Assembly: GCA_016169945.1 (NCBI GenBank)
Contig: JADLSH010000388.1
Location: 7,948,501-8,012,500 of the forward strand
Length of the DNA: 64,000 nucleotides
Direction: 5' to 3'
Source of the DNA: Trachythela sp. YZ-2020
Taxonomy: Eukaryota > Cnidaria > Anthozoa > Malacalcyonacea > Clavulariidae
Within the stretch, counting starts at the first letter, position 1. Each line of letters begins with the position of its first letter. The translations under genes and the position numbers were made by a program. The notes under the pieces were generated by a model that saw only the letters and a program-made list of their open reading frames with translations, did no database searches and was not told where the DNA came from. Shown here in pieces: positions 13,000 through 24,047 of this stretch.

Positions 13000-13085
13000 T
13001 GAGTAGAGGTCCGACCTAGGATTGAACCGGGTCTCCCAGGTTGAAAGGCAAGCGTGGTTACCACGACACAACAGGTGCTGGTAAA
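13000..13085 (-). mobile_element. tRNA-related SINE head
   Basis: On the minus strand a pol III B-box-like ggttcaatcct follows an A-box-like tgtcgtggtaaccacg at tRNA-like spacing, with a further conserved-looking segment at 12840-13000. This is the arrangement of a tRNA-derived SINE. No intact tRNA cloverleaf is evident, so it is not called as a tRNA gene. Confidence 0.55.
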
Positions 13086-13677
13086 ATTATAACGATGAGT
13101 GGACTGTATATAGTTGAAGACAGTTTGGTGCAGTCCAAGCTGTTAGTTAGTTTTACATTTTTGTTATACAGTATAGAATTTAGTTCTGTCAGATTGAAGA
13201 TATAAATAATTTCAACTAGTACCATCACCATGACATCACAAATGTGACAAGTTCATTCAATGTGTTCTCATCATGTGGCTGTGATAAATCCTTACAAAAG
13301 TGCTCTTCTGTGTTGACCGCAGCATTCACACTAATACCAGTAATAATTTAATTAAATCTAATAACTTTATGTCATGTAGAGAGGGGCATTAGATAAGGGG
13401 TACTTAATAGAGAGGCATGTCTACTACAAAATTCTGGTTTGACCAAAGCATCTATTAGATATGGGGTGTAGAGAGTTGGTATTTATTAGATTCTTTTACA
13501 TTACACATGTGATATCTTAAAATTTTGATTGGGTGCTGGGCCCAATAATTATTCATAAATTTCTCAATAAGCTATAATTAAAATATTTATTTCAGAAATA
13601 TAAAGTGGTTATATACATTCAGTTAACAACATATAACAAGCACACAGAAAGTCTTATATAAGTTCAATTAAATGCAG

Positions 13678-14820
13678 TCAATGCATTTCTGTATCATATG
13701 CGATATTTTGTTTTTCACGTGTGATTGTTTGTTGAAATTTTCCAGGAGCTATTGGATTTTGTTTTGCATGGTTCAATGCGAGTCTAGAGAAGAAAAAAAC
13801 AAAAAAAGTTGTATACTTTGTATTGAGTAGACCTGTTGACCATTCTTCCATATTCATAATTAAATAGGTATTAGATAAAGTCCACAAATGAGTACCTTTT
13901 ATCAGCAACTTGTCGACAAGCACGTATATGTTTATGGATCTTCTGTTTATTTTCTATAGGATCTTCCATCAAATACTTTATCATCAGCCTGGTTATATAC
14001 GGCTAGAAATAATGGAAAAAATACAAATTAAATATGACCTACATTATTATAAACATAGTATTGTAAACTTTAATTTCATTGAAGATTCTAACCAGTTTTT
14101 GTTCTTCCTCAGAAAGATCCCGGCTGCCTGGCTCTTTAAAAAGAAAAAATATATATTCAAGTTGAATGTTTTGAATATAAGCAGTATTATTTAACCAATT
14201 TCAAGGCATGGCCACCACTGATGGCCACCAATATGAGAAAGCATCACCGGCCGAAGTAAGAATTTCCTTCAAAACAGGCAGGTAATGAATTGCTAAATAT
14301 TTTTGCCACAGATCCCCCACGCGAGAAACTGTCTTCTCATTATTTAGCAAAAGTTAAATTACTAACCGACAACAGTCTTGTAAAATAGAAAGCCACTAAC
14401 AGGAACACCAAAGGCCAAAATCTAGAAATTTCAAGGTTATATATCTATATTTATATCAATATTTGATATATAGACATTATAGTTTGTTGTACAGTACAAA
14501 ATACAAGTATTTGTTTTTAAACATTAAAAGCAATATTTCGTAAAGATAAAAAGTTTGGCTACCAGAAATTTCCAGGACTGCTTTGGGATTTGTTCAGGCT
14601 TGTTTACACTCGTTGATTCGCAGCGTCGAAAGTTTGATAAACCTTTGCAAAATCGAAATAAAATATATATGTCATTTATTCAGTAATAGCAACAAATTGT
14701 ACACAATGTCTCTGATGTCTTTCTAAAATATTACAACTGGACAATAAACAATAGTTTACCAGTTTTATACAGATTTAAAGCTGGCTTTCTCCAAAATGAA
14801 CACAATTGGTAGGCAGCCAT
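13678..14820 (-). CDS. Small single-pass membrane protein, unidentified (7 exons)
   Basis: Seven short exons join in phase on the minus strand: 14820-14760, 14642-14563, 14421-14367, 14328-14248 (or a shorter form starting at 14292 in the same phase), 14133-14093, 14002-13896 and 13783-13678. All have GT-AG borders. The product is 176 residues (164 with the shorter exon 4). The first 30 residues are basic with almost no acid (MAAYQLCSFWRKPALNLYK...), as in a mitochondrial targeting peptide. One hydrophobic segment (FLILAFGVPVSGFLFY) lies at about 46-61. The C-terminal half is charged and helical-looking (DLSEEEQKL, KQKIHKHIRACRQVADK). I do not recognise the family. Mitochondrial inner-membrane location is inference. 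The ATG lies in a good context (atATGGCTGCC). Confidence 0.68.
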
Positions 14821-15740
14821 ATTGGATAAGTGTCACCGTAGATAGTCGGAAAGTGTCGGACGTACGTCGCGAAAATACGAAGGTTGTGCGTGTACAAATA
14901 TGAAACATAAACAAGGCGTGAAAGCGCGAGGTACTTCAGTCTTATCACTTTCTGTTATAAAAGTTCAGCCCCAAAGTGTCCAACCTCTTAAAACCACGAG
15001 CTACTCAAGGCTAGATTTACACTAGTTTGTGTACTTAAGTTGTTTCTTGTATATTCTTAAGATAAAACAAATTCCGAAGAATTGCATTTTGAAAAACCCA
15101 AGATATGGATCAGGATCTTGGCGACCTTGGTTTTTCAAGATGCAATTCTTCGGAATTTGTTTCATCTTATATACTTTGAAATTGTCGGCTGGAGATGGAT
15201 TTTGTATATTCTTGCTTATTGCACAAACTGCAAAAACAGAATACGATTTTTCGACTATTGTCAAAAAGGATTACCTATACGGCTATACCTTTCTGCTGAT
15301 ATATGTTTCCTCTTGTTTAAACTAGAAACAAATCTAGTTTATATATACATATATCATTTGCGGCTCGATTTGCGGGCATAAATACCAAAATATGGTAATC
15401 TAATATGCCTTCATCCATAGTTCCGGCTGGTTCCAGTTTTATATGAGTGCGATATAAGTAATAAGGTATAGTTATATTGTATATATTGTACTGAAGTGAA
15501 GCTGAAACGAATGTATTTACCAGATAAAATTGACCTCTTATGCTTTACGTATCAAGTTACATTGCAGATTGAAAGAGTATCGAAGGGATTTTATTCACCT
15601 GTGGCCATCAAGGAAGTGTTGTGTACTTAAAGTGACAAGAAAACCTTTGACTGTTGAAATTCCTTGTTCGTTGTTTCGACCACGTATTTATATGACGTGT
15701 TCTGACTAAGAGTACATCGTTGGCTCTTGTGTCTGATACA
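14821..15740. other. Intergenic region with hairpin element
   Basis: This is the probable promoter side of the minus-strand gene at 13678-14820. Apart from the inverted repeat at 15059-15170 I see no feature. Open frames on both strands across 15022-15381 only mirror that palindrome. Confidence 0.4.
15059..15170. mobile_element. MITE-like inverted repeat
   Basis: The arms aagataaaacaaattccgaa and ttcggaatttgtttcatctt extend inward (gaattgca...ttttgaaaaacc) to about 42 bp each around a short loop, so the whole 112 bp can fold into one hairpin. Confidence 0.75.
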
Positions 15741-15949
15741 AGATAAAACAAGGTTAGTTTATGTTATCTTTGACGTTGCTCAGTTTGCTGAACCTTTTAG
15801 TCTTAGCTTTATATCAAGACGCATGCGAGAACCTCTTAAATACAGTGAAGTTTATATTATACATATTATATCGATATCGTATTACAGCATTTAATGATTT
15901 GCATGGATAGCATAAGTGACATTTGTGAGGTTGGAGTATGTTCTTTTAC

Positions 15950-16080
15950 TTGGAACGTCGCTAGTGTTAGCTAGTACACTTGGAACCTCGCTATAGTGTT
16001 AGCTAGTACACTTAGAACCTCGCTAGTGTTAGCTAGTACACTTAGAACCTCGCTAGTCTTAGCTATAGTACACTTGGAAC
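15950..16080. repeat. Minisatellite, about 29-bp unit, 4-5 copies
   Basis: The units contain acttggaac(g/c)tcgcta and gtgttagctagtac, with small indels (ctatag insertions). Confidence 0.85.
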
Positions 16081-16297
16081 GAGGATGAATCTGTTTACTG
16101 AGTTCCAGGATGATCTCCGAAGATTATTTTTTACCCCCCACCGTATCTCAAAGGACGATGAATTACTCAACTAAATCGTATTTTAATTGTAGAGACTGTT
16201 TTATTCGTATTTCGTTTATTTAATAAATTACTCTATTAAAGTCAAGCATCCTTCAATTTTGTTTTAACTTATTAATATTTTACTTTTTAGCCTGCCT

Positions 16298-16636
16298 ATG
16301 TCGACGCACGAAGAGATCTCGTCACAACGGGGCTGTGCTGAGGTTGCATCAAAAAGAAGACATAATTTAACTGCATTCTTGATTGTGAAATTTTGTTTAC
16401 TGCTGGGAACTACTGCTGTTTTTATTGTCACAATGAAACGTGAGTCCTCGAGAATGACAACGTTCCTCTGGTATGCAAGTGGATTAGGTTTAATTTGCCA
16501 GCTATACGACATTATTGCTCACTACACAGTGGGCTGGTTCACGGAGCAGATTCTAAGACGTATATTGCAAGCAGCTTGTTATTTAGTAAAATTGTTGTTC
16601 CTTGATCTCTGGAAATCTCGGCCAAAGAAAACATGA
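16298..16636 (+). CDS. Small multi-pass membrane protein or terminal exon, unidentified
   Basis: The frame gives 112 residues from ATG to TGA. A polypyrimidine tract and acceptor (actttttag) lie seven bases before the ATG, so an upstream exon, coding or not, is likely. Hydrophobic segments are at about residues 24-45 (FLIVKFCLLLGTTAVFIVTM), 55-75 (LWYASGLGLICQLYDII) and 88-104 (ILQAACYLVKLLFLDL). The C-terminus is basic (WKSRPKKT). I do not recognise the family. The gene could be longer if in-frame exons exist upstream. Coding status rests on length, composition and the splice signal only. Confidence 0.5.
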   Translation: MSTHEEISSQRGCAEVASKRRHNLTAFLIVKFCLLLGTTAVFIVTMKRESSRMTTFLWYASGLGLICQLYDIIAHYTVGWFTEQILRRILQAACYLVKLLFLDLWKSRPKKT

Positions 16637-17056
16637 CGACAGCACCATATGATGTCATGACACAATTACTATCGTATGCTTAGCCAACCAGTGCGAGGCA
16701 AATTTCACGTGAGTGGTTGAGCAGATTAAAACCTGTCAAATACTCTTGAGAAACATTTCCGTTTTACGTTAACTATGGTGAGTCACAGACAATACTGTCC
16801 TTATGATGGTACGCTCCAGGATTAGTTTTTTGAACATAGTTTATTTTTTAGTTCTATCCAAGATGATCAATTTGTATCTCAACAAACATATAACAATTTG
16901 AACAATTCCAATTGAGGTTTGTACCAAATGTATATGGGAGTCGTGACAATGAAATTATCATCACAATTTTTATCAACATGACCAACCATCAAGGCTATCA
17001 TTACATCATTTCACCATTTCATTGTGACCATGGTAATTACTCATATCACTATGACA

Positions 17057-20000
17057 TCATCTGGTATGGTTGAAACGACTCTCTCGACCAAGAGCTGCTG
17101 CAATTCTCTCTCGGAAACTATCGACACTCTCTCGTGTAGCTGTCTCGCTGCCAGTGCTCTTTATTCTTCGAACTCTAGACGCAATAATTTCAGTTGTTTC
17201 TGACGAAGTCATGTCGCAACTTGCCGAAGTCACAACGGCGTTTACCGATGTCTTAAGATCGGAATTTTTTACTGTTGGCCTATTTAATCGTTTGCTGCTC
17301 GGAAATTGTCGTGGTGCTTCTGGATTATGTTGAAGGGACAGCAATTGCATTCGGGTATCACTTAAAGCTTGCGTCAGTTGTAGTCTTTCTTCGCATTCAC
17401 GTCGTACGGTATCTTGAAGAATGGTCATCTAAAAAACATATTTTATATAGTTCTCAGTTATAGACCTGGACAGAGCGCTATTCTACATGAATGGCACGGA
17501 AAGTTATGTTTCTTCTGTTTGATACAAACGTTTTGCATCTGGGATATAAATGTTATCTTACCTCGCTATTTTTCGCTATTAACTTTTGTTCCATGACTTT
17601 GATTTGTGTTTTAGTATTATGTAAGCTTTTCTGTAGCGTTTCATATTTACTTTTCAGATTATTCTCCCCGTGTTCACTCACTGTCTTGTACTGGAGTGTC
17701 TCGAGACTCTTCTTTACATCCAGAATCTCATTCTGATATTTCTGTGCTTCTTGAGCATTTCTTGTCTAAATATTTAATAAAAAATTGCAGTTGAATCATC
17801 ATATCAATAATTCGCACGGTTGACTCACAATTACAAGAGTGAAAGCCTTTTCACTCATGCACGTACATATTACCTTGTAAGTTCATCGCACAACCGCAAT
17901 CTGTAAGTCATGATATGCTAATTTGTGCGATGCATCGCACAACCGCACATGACAACCACACTACAATCACTGTAAATACTTTGATAATACTTTGATACTC
18001 AGCTACATGCCATATGATTCAACTGCAATTGCGCAATCGACAGCTATGACTTGAGCTGGCTTATTCGACTAGTGAATCGATCGAAGTATTACTCACCTTG
18101 GTCGTGGACAACGTGTTCTTAAGTTGATTAATTTCTTCTTTAAGATCACGATAAATACTTGTTTCTTGTTCCAGCTGTCGGAGTAAGAAACTAAGTGAAT
18201 AACTTCAAAACAAACACGAATAACTTGAAAGAGAGAAGTACTTTCACATACCTTGTCTTTCAACGTTCTTATTTCAAGCTCCAGAATGTCTACTTCTTCA
18301 GAATACTTTGTATTTAATGCTTTAATTTCCTAAACATAAAAATTTACACTCAGACAAACGGCGAATATTGCTTGTCAATTACTATCTTTCACTGTCTAAA
18401 ATATTTGTTTCCGAAGTGTATAAAATCCCTAGCCTTTTCAAATTCTTCTTTTAAGGAACTTTGTGATCCTTCAACTTTCCGTTTCATTTCATCCAGCTCA
18501 TTTTGAAGCTATAAAAACAATAAAATTGGTAAACCTGATTAATGACAGTGCATTGCAGTCACGAGAGAATATTATGTCACGCTAAATTATCCGCCATTTT
18601 TTGGGTAGCAAAAATCGCGAGCACTCCAGACTGCAGCGGTAATGTCCAATTGAATTCGACAGAAAGTCTCAGAAAGTGACCTTTCTTAACTCTCATACAG
18701 ACCCGCAGCCTTGCTTTAACGGCTATTTGACGTAAAGTTTGTTTTTAATTGGTATCATATATTTGCCACCCAAAAGGCGGCAAACAAAACATCACATTAA
18801 TATGTGTTAAGACGTCACATGCAAGGCCTATATTTCATGAAATTCATCTTACCACACTGCAAGTTTTTTCCGAAGTTTCGAGTTTCTTGGCATAACTTTC
18901 TCTAAGTTGTTCAATACGATTGTGATGTGCAATGATCGTTTGCTCTCTGTAATTATATAGGGAATAATTTCGTTATACCGTAACCAATAGATTGTTCTCC
19001 ACTCTTCTTGTAAGGCACTACAGATCGTTGGAAAAACTTACCTTTCCATCTTAAGTTTTCCTGACTCAGCTCTTATCTTACACACTGTTTCTTCAAATTT
19101 CTACAATAAAAGATAAATTGTTTGAAAGCAAATATGATGGGAATGTATTTCATTACAAATGAACATTTCAACCTGTAACTGGACATCTTTATCCGTTACT
19201 TTCTCTCGAACTTCTTTTTCAGCCACAGATTTCTCATTCATTAATTTTTCTAAGGATTTACATAAGGCTTTCAATTTCTTTAGCTCCTCGTCTTTCTTCA
19301 TTAATAATTCTTCATATCTGAAATGTTCTTCCAGTTTTTCTTTCTTCATGATTTCGAAACTGTTCTTTACTTCTCGTTCTTCTTTTGATTTCTGACTAAC
19401 AGAAAGAAACATTTCTGTACTCAGTGCTTAATACAAGATATTGTTTTACTCACATACAGCGTGCATAACAATAGTTCACCAGGAAATAACTGTTAGACAT
19501 AATTTATTTACAAAAACAATACAAAGCCTGACTAATGAGTTATTTTCTTACATCAAACCATTTTCAATTGCTGTATTCTTTTCTCTCAAGGTCTTATTTC
19601 CTTCTTCTAACTGGCTCACATGTTTTTCATAAACATCAAGTTTATTTTGTATTTCAATATATTTTGTCTGCAAGTCAAGCAAGTTAGTGTCAGCTTCATG
19701 TAAGTGGTTTATTTCATTTTGAAAGTTGAATAATTGTTCATTCATCTTTTTCCATTTTATCTCTGTATCCTGTCTTTCTTGCACAACCTGCAACATAAAA
19801 GGAAATGTAACTTGTCTAATAAACTGACCCTGTGCATTTATTATATTTGTGTACTTTAAGTTGGGTATTTTTTCTTAGATCTGGGAGTTTTGAACTTCCT
19901 GGAAACAAACTGTTTTTCAGCAGTTTGCTGAGTAAACTCTTCAACTCATAGCTCTATTAACACTCCATAATTACACTTGTGCTCCAACACCAATAATTTA

Positions 20001-21553
20001 ACACACATTTCCTCAAACAAATGCTTAATTCAATCTAATTAGGGACAGGAGCATCTTACAAAATTCTTAATTGTTGGGGCATCCATTAGATCTGGGCATA
20101 TATTAGAGAGTGGCATATATTACATCATTTACAGTATAATATTTAATGAACTTCAACCTTTGTTTTAAGTATTTCAGTAGCTCTATTAACTTTGGCCCCA
20201 AAATACAGAACAATCTCTTTTGACAACATTTTATGTTCAAGAACATCTTTCCTCAAACTGTTTAAAGACTCTTTCTGCTTCCCAACCAATGTATTGTAAT
20301 GTTGCAGGGTAGATGACAAATGAGAAATATGAGCAGATAGTTTATCTGAGTTGCTTTGTTCTTCTTCAATGCTACTCTCATACTGACGTTTTTGTAAATA
20401 CATGTCATTTATTAACTTTGCTTTCATTTTGAGGTCAGATTTAAATAGCTCGAGTCTAAAGGAGTAAAAAGAAATGTTATGAATAGTATATAACAACACA
20501 GTAGATGACAGCTTTGGGTTTTTATCAAAGTTAAATTTAGTCTTATAAATGTAAAAGGTTGTATGAAGGGAAGTTCTTGCGCAAGACATCCGGACAGACA
20601 GACAAATCGAGATTTGCAAGAATATATAGATTGGGTAAAAGATTGGGCACAAGTGAACTCTGGAGAAATGCAAGCAGTGTCAAGAATAGTGTGCGCCTGG
20701 CTGCGCTCGGCAACAATTGTCATGACCAAATTGTTTTGATAAAAACAGTTACCCCTACACAATTACAGGAACAATCAATATAACTTTTTCCATTTAATTG
20801 CTTTGGCCCTTACTCATTGCAAATCAGTCAATATAATTGCAATTATTTGCTAGCCCCCTTTCCTCGATCATCACAAGTGCATGACGAAATATGTTTGTTG
20901 ACCACTCTGGAAAGTTTGTATCGCGCAACCGAGATATCGGGCGTGCAATTTTGATTCCTCTATACATTTACTATAAAATTTTCGAAATCTCGGTTTGTGC
21001 GATTTCCAAACTTTCCAGTCAGGTTTGTTGATGGCCGGCCCATATGGAATGTACAATTTATCTGCGCCGGACAACACTTTCGACTCTAGGAATTGTGTGC
21101 CGTTTTCTGCGTCAAAAAGATACAACTATACATAACAAAATAAGCTTTTGTGCGCGAACAAACACCGTTGTGCACCAGACGTGTTCGGTGCAGAGCCTTT
21201 TCATTTCATACTTGTTGATGGCCCCTAACCCTTTTTGCATTGTGTCGACAACATTGTCACACAGTTGCTTACTGTTGGTCTTGATCCTTAAGTTTCTGGG
21301 ACTGCTCCAAAAATTCAACATCCATCTTTTCCATTTTTTCTTTCAACACCTTTTCTCTTTCAACACTTCCTTTATAAAACTCCATCAGTCTCTCTGCCTC
21401 AGCTAACTTCTCTTGTAAAGCTTTCATTTCATTGTGGATTAAATAACTCACTCCACAAAATTTACATACGGTTTCATCTCGTTTCATTCGTTGGATTTCT
21501 TCGGGTAAGGGATGTTGTGGTACAGCAAAACTTGTAGACTCCAGATTTGTCAT
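17057..21553 (-). CDS. LEKR1: LEKR1-like coiled-coil protein
   Basis: Eleven minus-strand exons join in phase: 21553-21273, 20455-20158, 19787-19552, 19395-19173, 19100-19042, 18946-18853, 18508-18434, 18329-18252, 18174-18097, 17765-17562 and 17428-17057. They give about 665 residues, close to the ~690 I recall for vertebrate LEKR1. The N-terminus has HPLPEEIQRMKRDETVCKFC and GVSYLIHNEMKAL, the LEKR1 signature with a Cys-x-x-Cys pair. The remainder is almost continuous Lys/Glu/Leu coiled coil, then a Ser/Thr-rich basic tail (SSETTEIIASRVRRIKS). The exon ending at 18434 needs a GC donor (AAG|GCTAGG) to stay in frame; all other borders are GT-AG. The molecular function is not known to me. Introns contain several hairpin elements. 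The ATG at 21553 is 384 bp from the divergent TMEM222 start. Confidence 0.85.
17782..18030. mobile_element. MITE-like element in LEKR1 intron
   Basis: Inverted ends aattgcagttgaatcatcat and catatgattcaactgcaatt bound about 250 bp of non-coding DNA with internal repeats (catcgcacaaccgca twice). It lies wholly between the exons at 17765 and 18097. Confidence 0.65.
18591..18782. mobile_element. MITE-like element in LEKR1 intron
   Basis: Inverted ends ccgccattttttgggtagca and tgccacccaaaaggcggc bound about 190 bp inside the intron between exons 18508-18434 and 18946-18853. No coding content. Confidence 0.65.
20907..21018. mobile_element. MITE, 'ctggaaagtttg' family, copy 1
   Basis: Inverted ends ctggaaagtttg / caaactttccag, with inner inverted cgagat(at) blocks (caaccgagatatcgg / cgaaatctcggttt). 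It lies in LEKR1 intron 1. Close copies are at 44665-44775 and 45575-45642. Confidence 0.8.
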
Positions 21554-21937
21554 GTTTTGGCAAAATATATTTTAACAAATAGTACGACTTTATAATAATA
21601 TACCAATGCCGCAGTCTCGCTCCTTAGCCAAACAAATTCCATATAAACTGAGGTTGTTTTAAATAACGAAATAGCGTAATCATTCCATTAAAATCGTAAA
21701 ACTCCAAAAAAATAACGTTTCTTTTTCATAATTTATACATTATTTTTGTGAAATTCTTAACGTCTGTTTCTAGGATACCGAAGATATGTCGAAGATAAAA
21801 CGACCGCAAGCCGGAGTTTTCCGATGATATTCCAGGGGGGTGGACAATCAATAACAACAGTGATAACAAATCAATAAATAAACTACGAAACAGAAGGGTT
21901 TTTTTGGGCAAAACGTGTTAAATGTGACTTATTTCTG
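21554..21937. promoter_or_regulatory. Probable bidirectional promoter, LEKR1/TMEM222
   Basis: Only 384 bp separate the divergent start codons. No TATA box is placed convincingly for either gene. The call rests on geometry and not on a recognised motif. Confidence 0.5.
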
Positions 21938-23750
21938 ATGGAAAACCCACAAATTCAAGCTCAACAAAATAAAGAGATAGAAATTCCTATTGGCATGGAA
22001 GCAAATGACAGTTCAAGCATGATAAATCCACAAAGAAATCGATTTCCTTACTGTATAGTATGGACTCCAATCCCAGTTTTGACGTGAGTATCAATAATTT
22101 AGGGTCAGTTTAAAACGTCTGTATGAGAAATTGATGTAAAATTATTGGTGATAATAAAACTTTAAACTAAGATAAATTTGTTTGTAAATGTAAAATATTG
22201 GTCTTCCAATATCCAAGGATGGGGAGATGTAGCATTTTATCACAGTTGTCCCCTGATGTAATCACATATCACATCATAACGAGGGCAAACTTGAGTTTCA
22301 GGTCCAACATTTCCCCCTAGACAGAGTGGAATAACAAACTAGGGTATTTCATTCCATATGCTGTGATTTCCAATTGAGTTTGGAGTGCCTATAGTTTTAT
22401 CATGTTTGAACAAATAAATAGTGGTTGTCACTATGTGGTCAAAGTCTTTTATAAATTCTATCAAGCCGTTGTTGACAATGTCTATAAAAGGCTATGACAA
22501 TGTAAAACACCTTACGTCAAAATTTAATAAAACTATAGGCATTCCAAACTCAACTGGAAATCTCAGTAAGTTGGTTCTTTTGAACTTGTTTTATAATAGC
22601 GAAAGTCATAAAAGAATATGATCAATTTTGGATAAAGTCTATTGTTGTACTTTTATTGTAGATGGTTATTTCCATTTATTGGACATATGGGAATTGCAAT
22701 GTCCTCTGGAGTAATTCGAGATTTTGCAGGACCTTATTATGTTTCAGTAAGTTTGCTATATTGGTCTATCTGTATCTCTGTGAAGTTGATAAATAACACA
22801 AAATATTATTTTTTAGGAAGACTGCATGGCTTTTGGAAAACCCACAAAGTAAGAAATTTAGATATTGTTTGTGGTGTTTATCAATGAGCCAATGAAAATG
22901 AAATATATATATAAAATAACATGTGTGCAACACAATTAAGATGTGAATTTTTAAACTTTTTAGATACTGGGAACTTAATCCAATGTTAGTAAAGAATTCC
23001 AACACATCGTGGGATTTTGCCATATCTGAGGCATCAGAAGTGTATAAACATAGGATGGTAAAGCAATAGAATTGTTTTTTAGAGAACGCCATGATTATTT
23101 ATTACCAAAATCATGGATGCTTCCTCTCTTTCACAAAAAAGTGTTATGTATGACTTTTTGTGCGAGAGGAATCACCTGCGACTTTGGCAATATTCAGCAA
23201 AACTATCAATCTGTATGCCCAGATGATCATTAGTACAAATAATACAAGTAAATTAAGTCTAGTTACAACTCCCAACTCTTTCACGGGTAAGATCATCTGG
23301 CATTAGGCAACATAAAACTGACAAAGCAGTGCTTGTATTCTTCCCCTTGATGGAAATCGTCATAAGAAAGAGGAGTGTGTTGCATCTTAATAGTTTCTAT
23401 ATTGATATAGCACAATCTCTGTTGTGATAATTGTCATTCCCATGTTGCTATGGCTCTAAACATTATGAATTATAATGGCTTGTCTTCATGGAATATGGTT
23501 ACCCTGTGTTTCTGGCTTCTTGTTTATGGGAAATATGTCAGGTTATTATTTTAATATTGCTTTACAAGTTTATTGTTGGTAGCTAGTTATTGAGATTCTT
23601 CATAATATTGTAGATATTTTAATTTCATCTACTTATAAATAACTACATTTTTTTTATTTTAGTGTTGGATCATTCATAAAGACATGGCTTCCATTCTTAA
23701 TACTTGCAGTAGTAATTGTTCTTATAGTCACCCTTGCTGGTTCACATTAA
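21938..23750 (+). CDS. TMEM222: Transmembrane protein 222 (TMEM222, DUF778)
   Basis: Six exons join in phase: 21938-22083, 22662-22746, 22817-22848, 22964-23057, 23411-23541 and 23663-23750, giving 191 residues. The conserved TMEM222 blocks appear in order: RFPYCIVWTPIPVLTW, GHMGIAMSSGVIRDFAGPY, MAFGKPTKYW, the Cys/His-rich CCDNCHSHVAMALN, NMVTLCFWLLVYGKYVS and a C-terminal membrane segment (WLPFLILAVVIVLIVTLAG). The length matches the family. Members are small multi-pass membrane proteins whose DUF778 core resembles papain-fold peptidase-like proteins; the biochemical role is not firmly established. The Met at 21938 gives a 38-residue polar N-terminus before the conserved core. It is head-to-head with LEKR1 and convergent with the TCF19-like gene. 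Confidence 0.95.
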
Positions 23751-24047
23751 ATCAATTTGTTCACTGCCAAACAATACAGTCTGGTGTAATGATATAGAAT
23801 GGTCCTTACTAAAGCAGGGCACCTACATCCAGATGTGAACTATGATCAGTGTGGAGGTGAGCAAGAGCTTGGAAAACACTGCAGGCTTTCCTTCTGAAAA
23901 TGATTTTGAGTTGAAACATTGAGTATATTTTCATAAATATATATTTATGAAATTGTAGCAAGTGTGTACAATTAGATTATGCATAAATCTGTGTTCAAGG
24001 AAGTTTTTCAATAGTATCATTACATTTCATGTCATCATTCAGTAAGT
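23751..24047. other. Convergent 3' region between TMEM222 and the TCF19-like gene
   Basis: AT-rich, with no coding signal. It presumably holds the 3' UTRs of both converging transcripts. Confidence 0.5.

Noticed and set aside
15022..15381. Overlapping open frames on both strands
   Set aside because: They mirror each other because the region is a hairpin element; no splice or family support.
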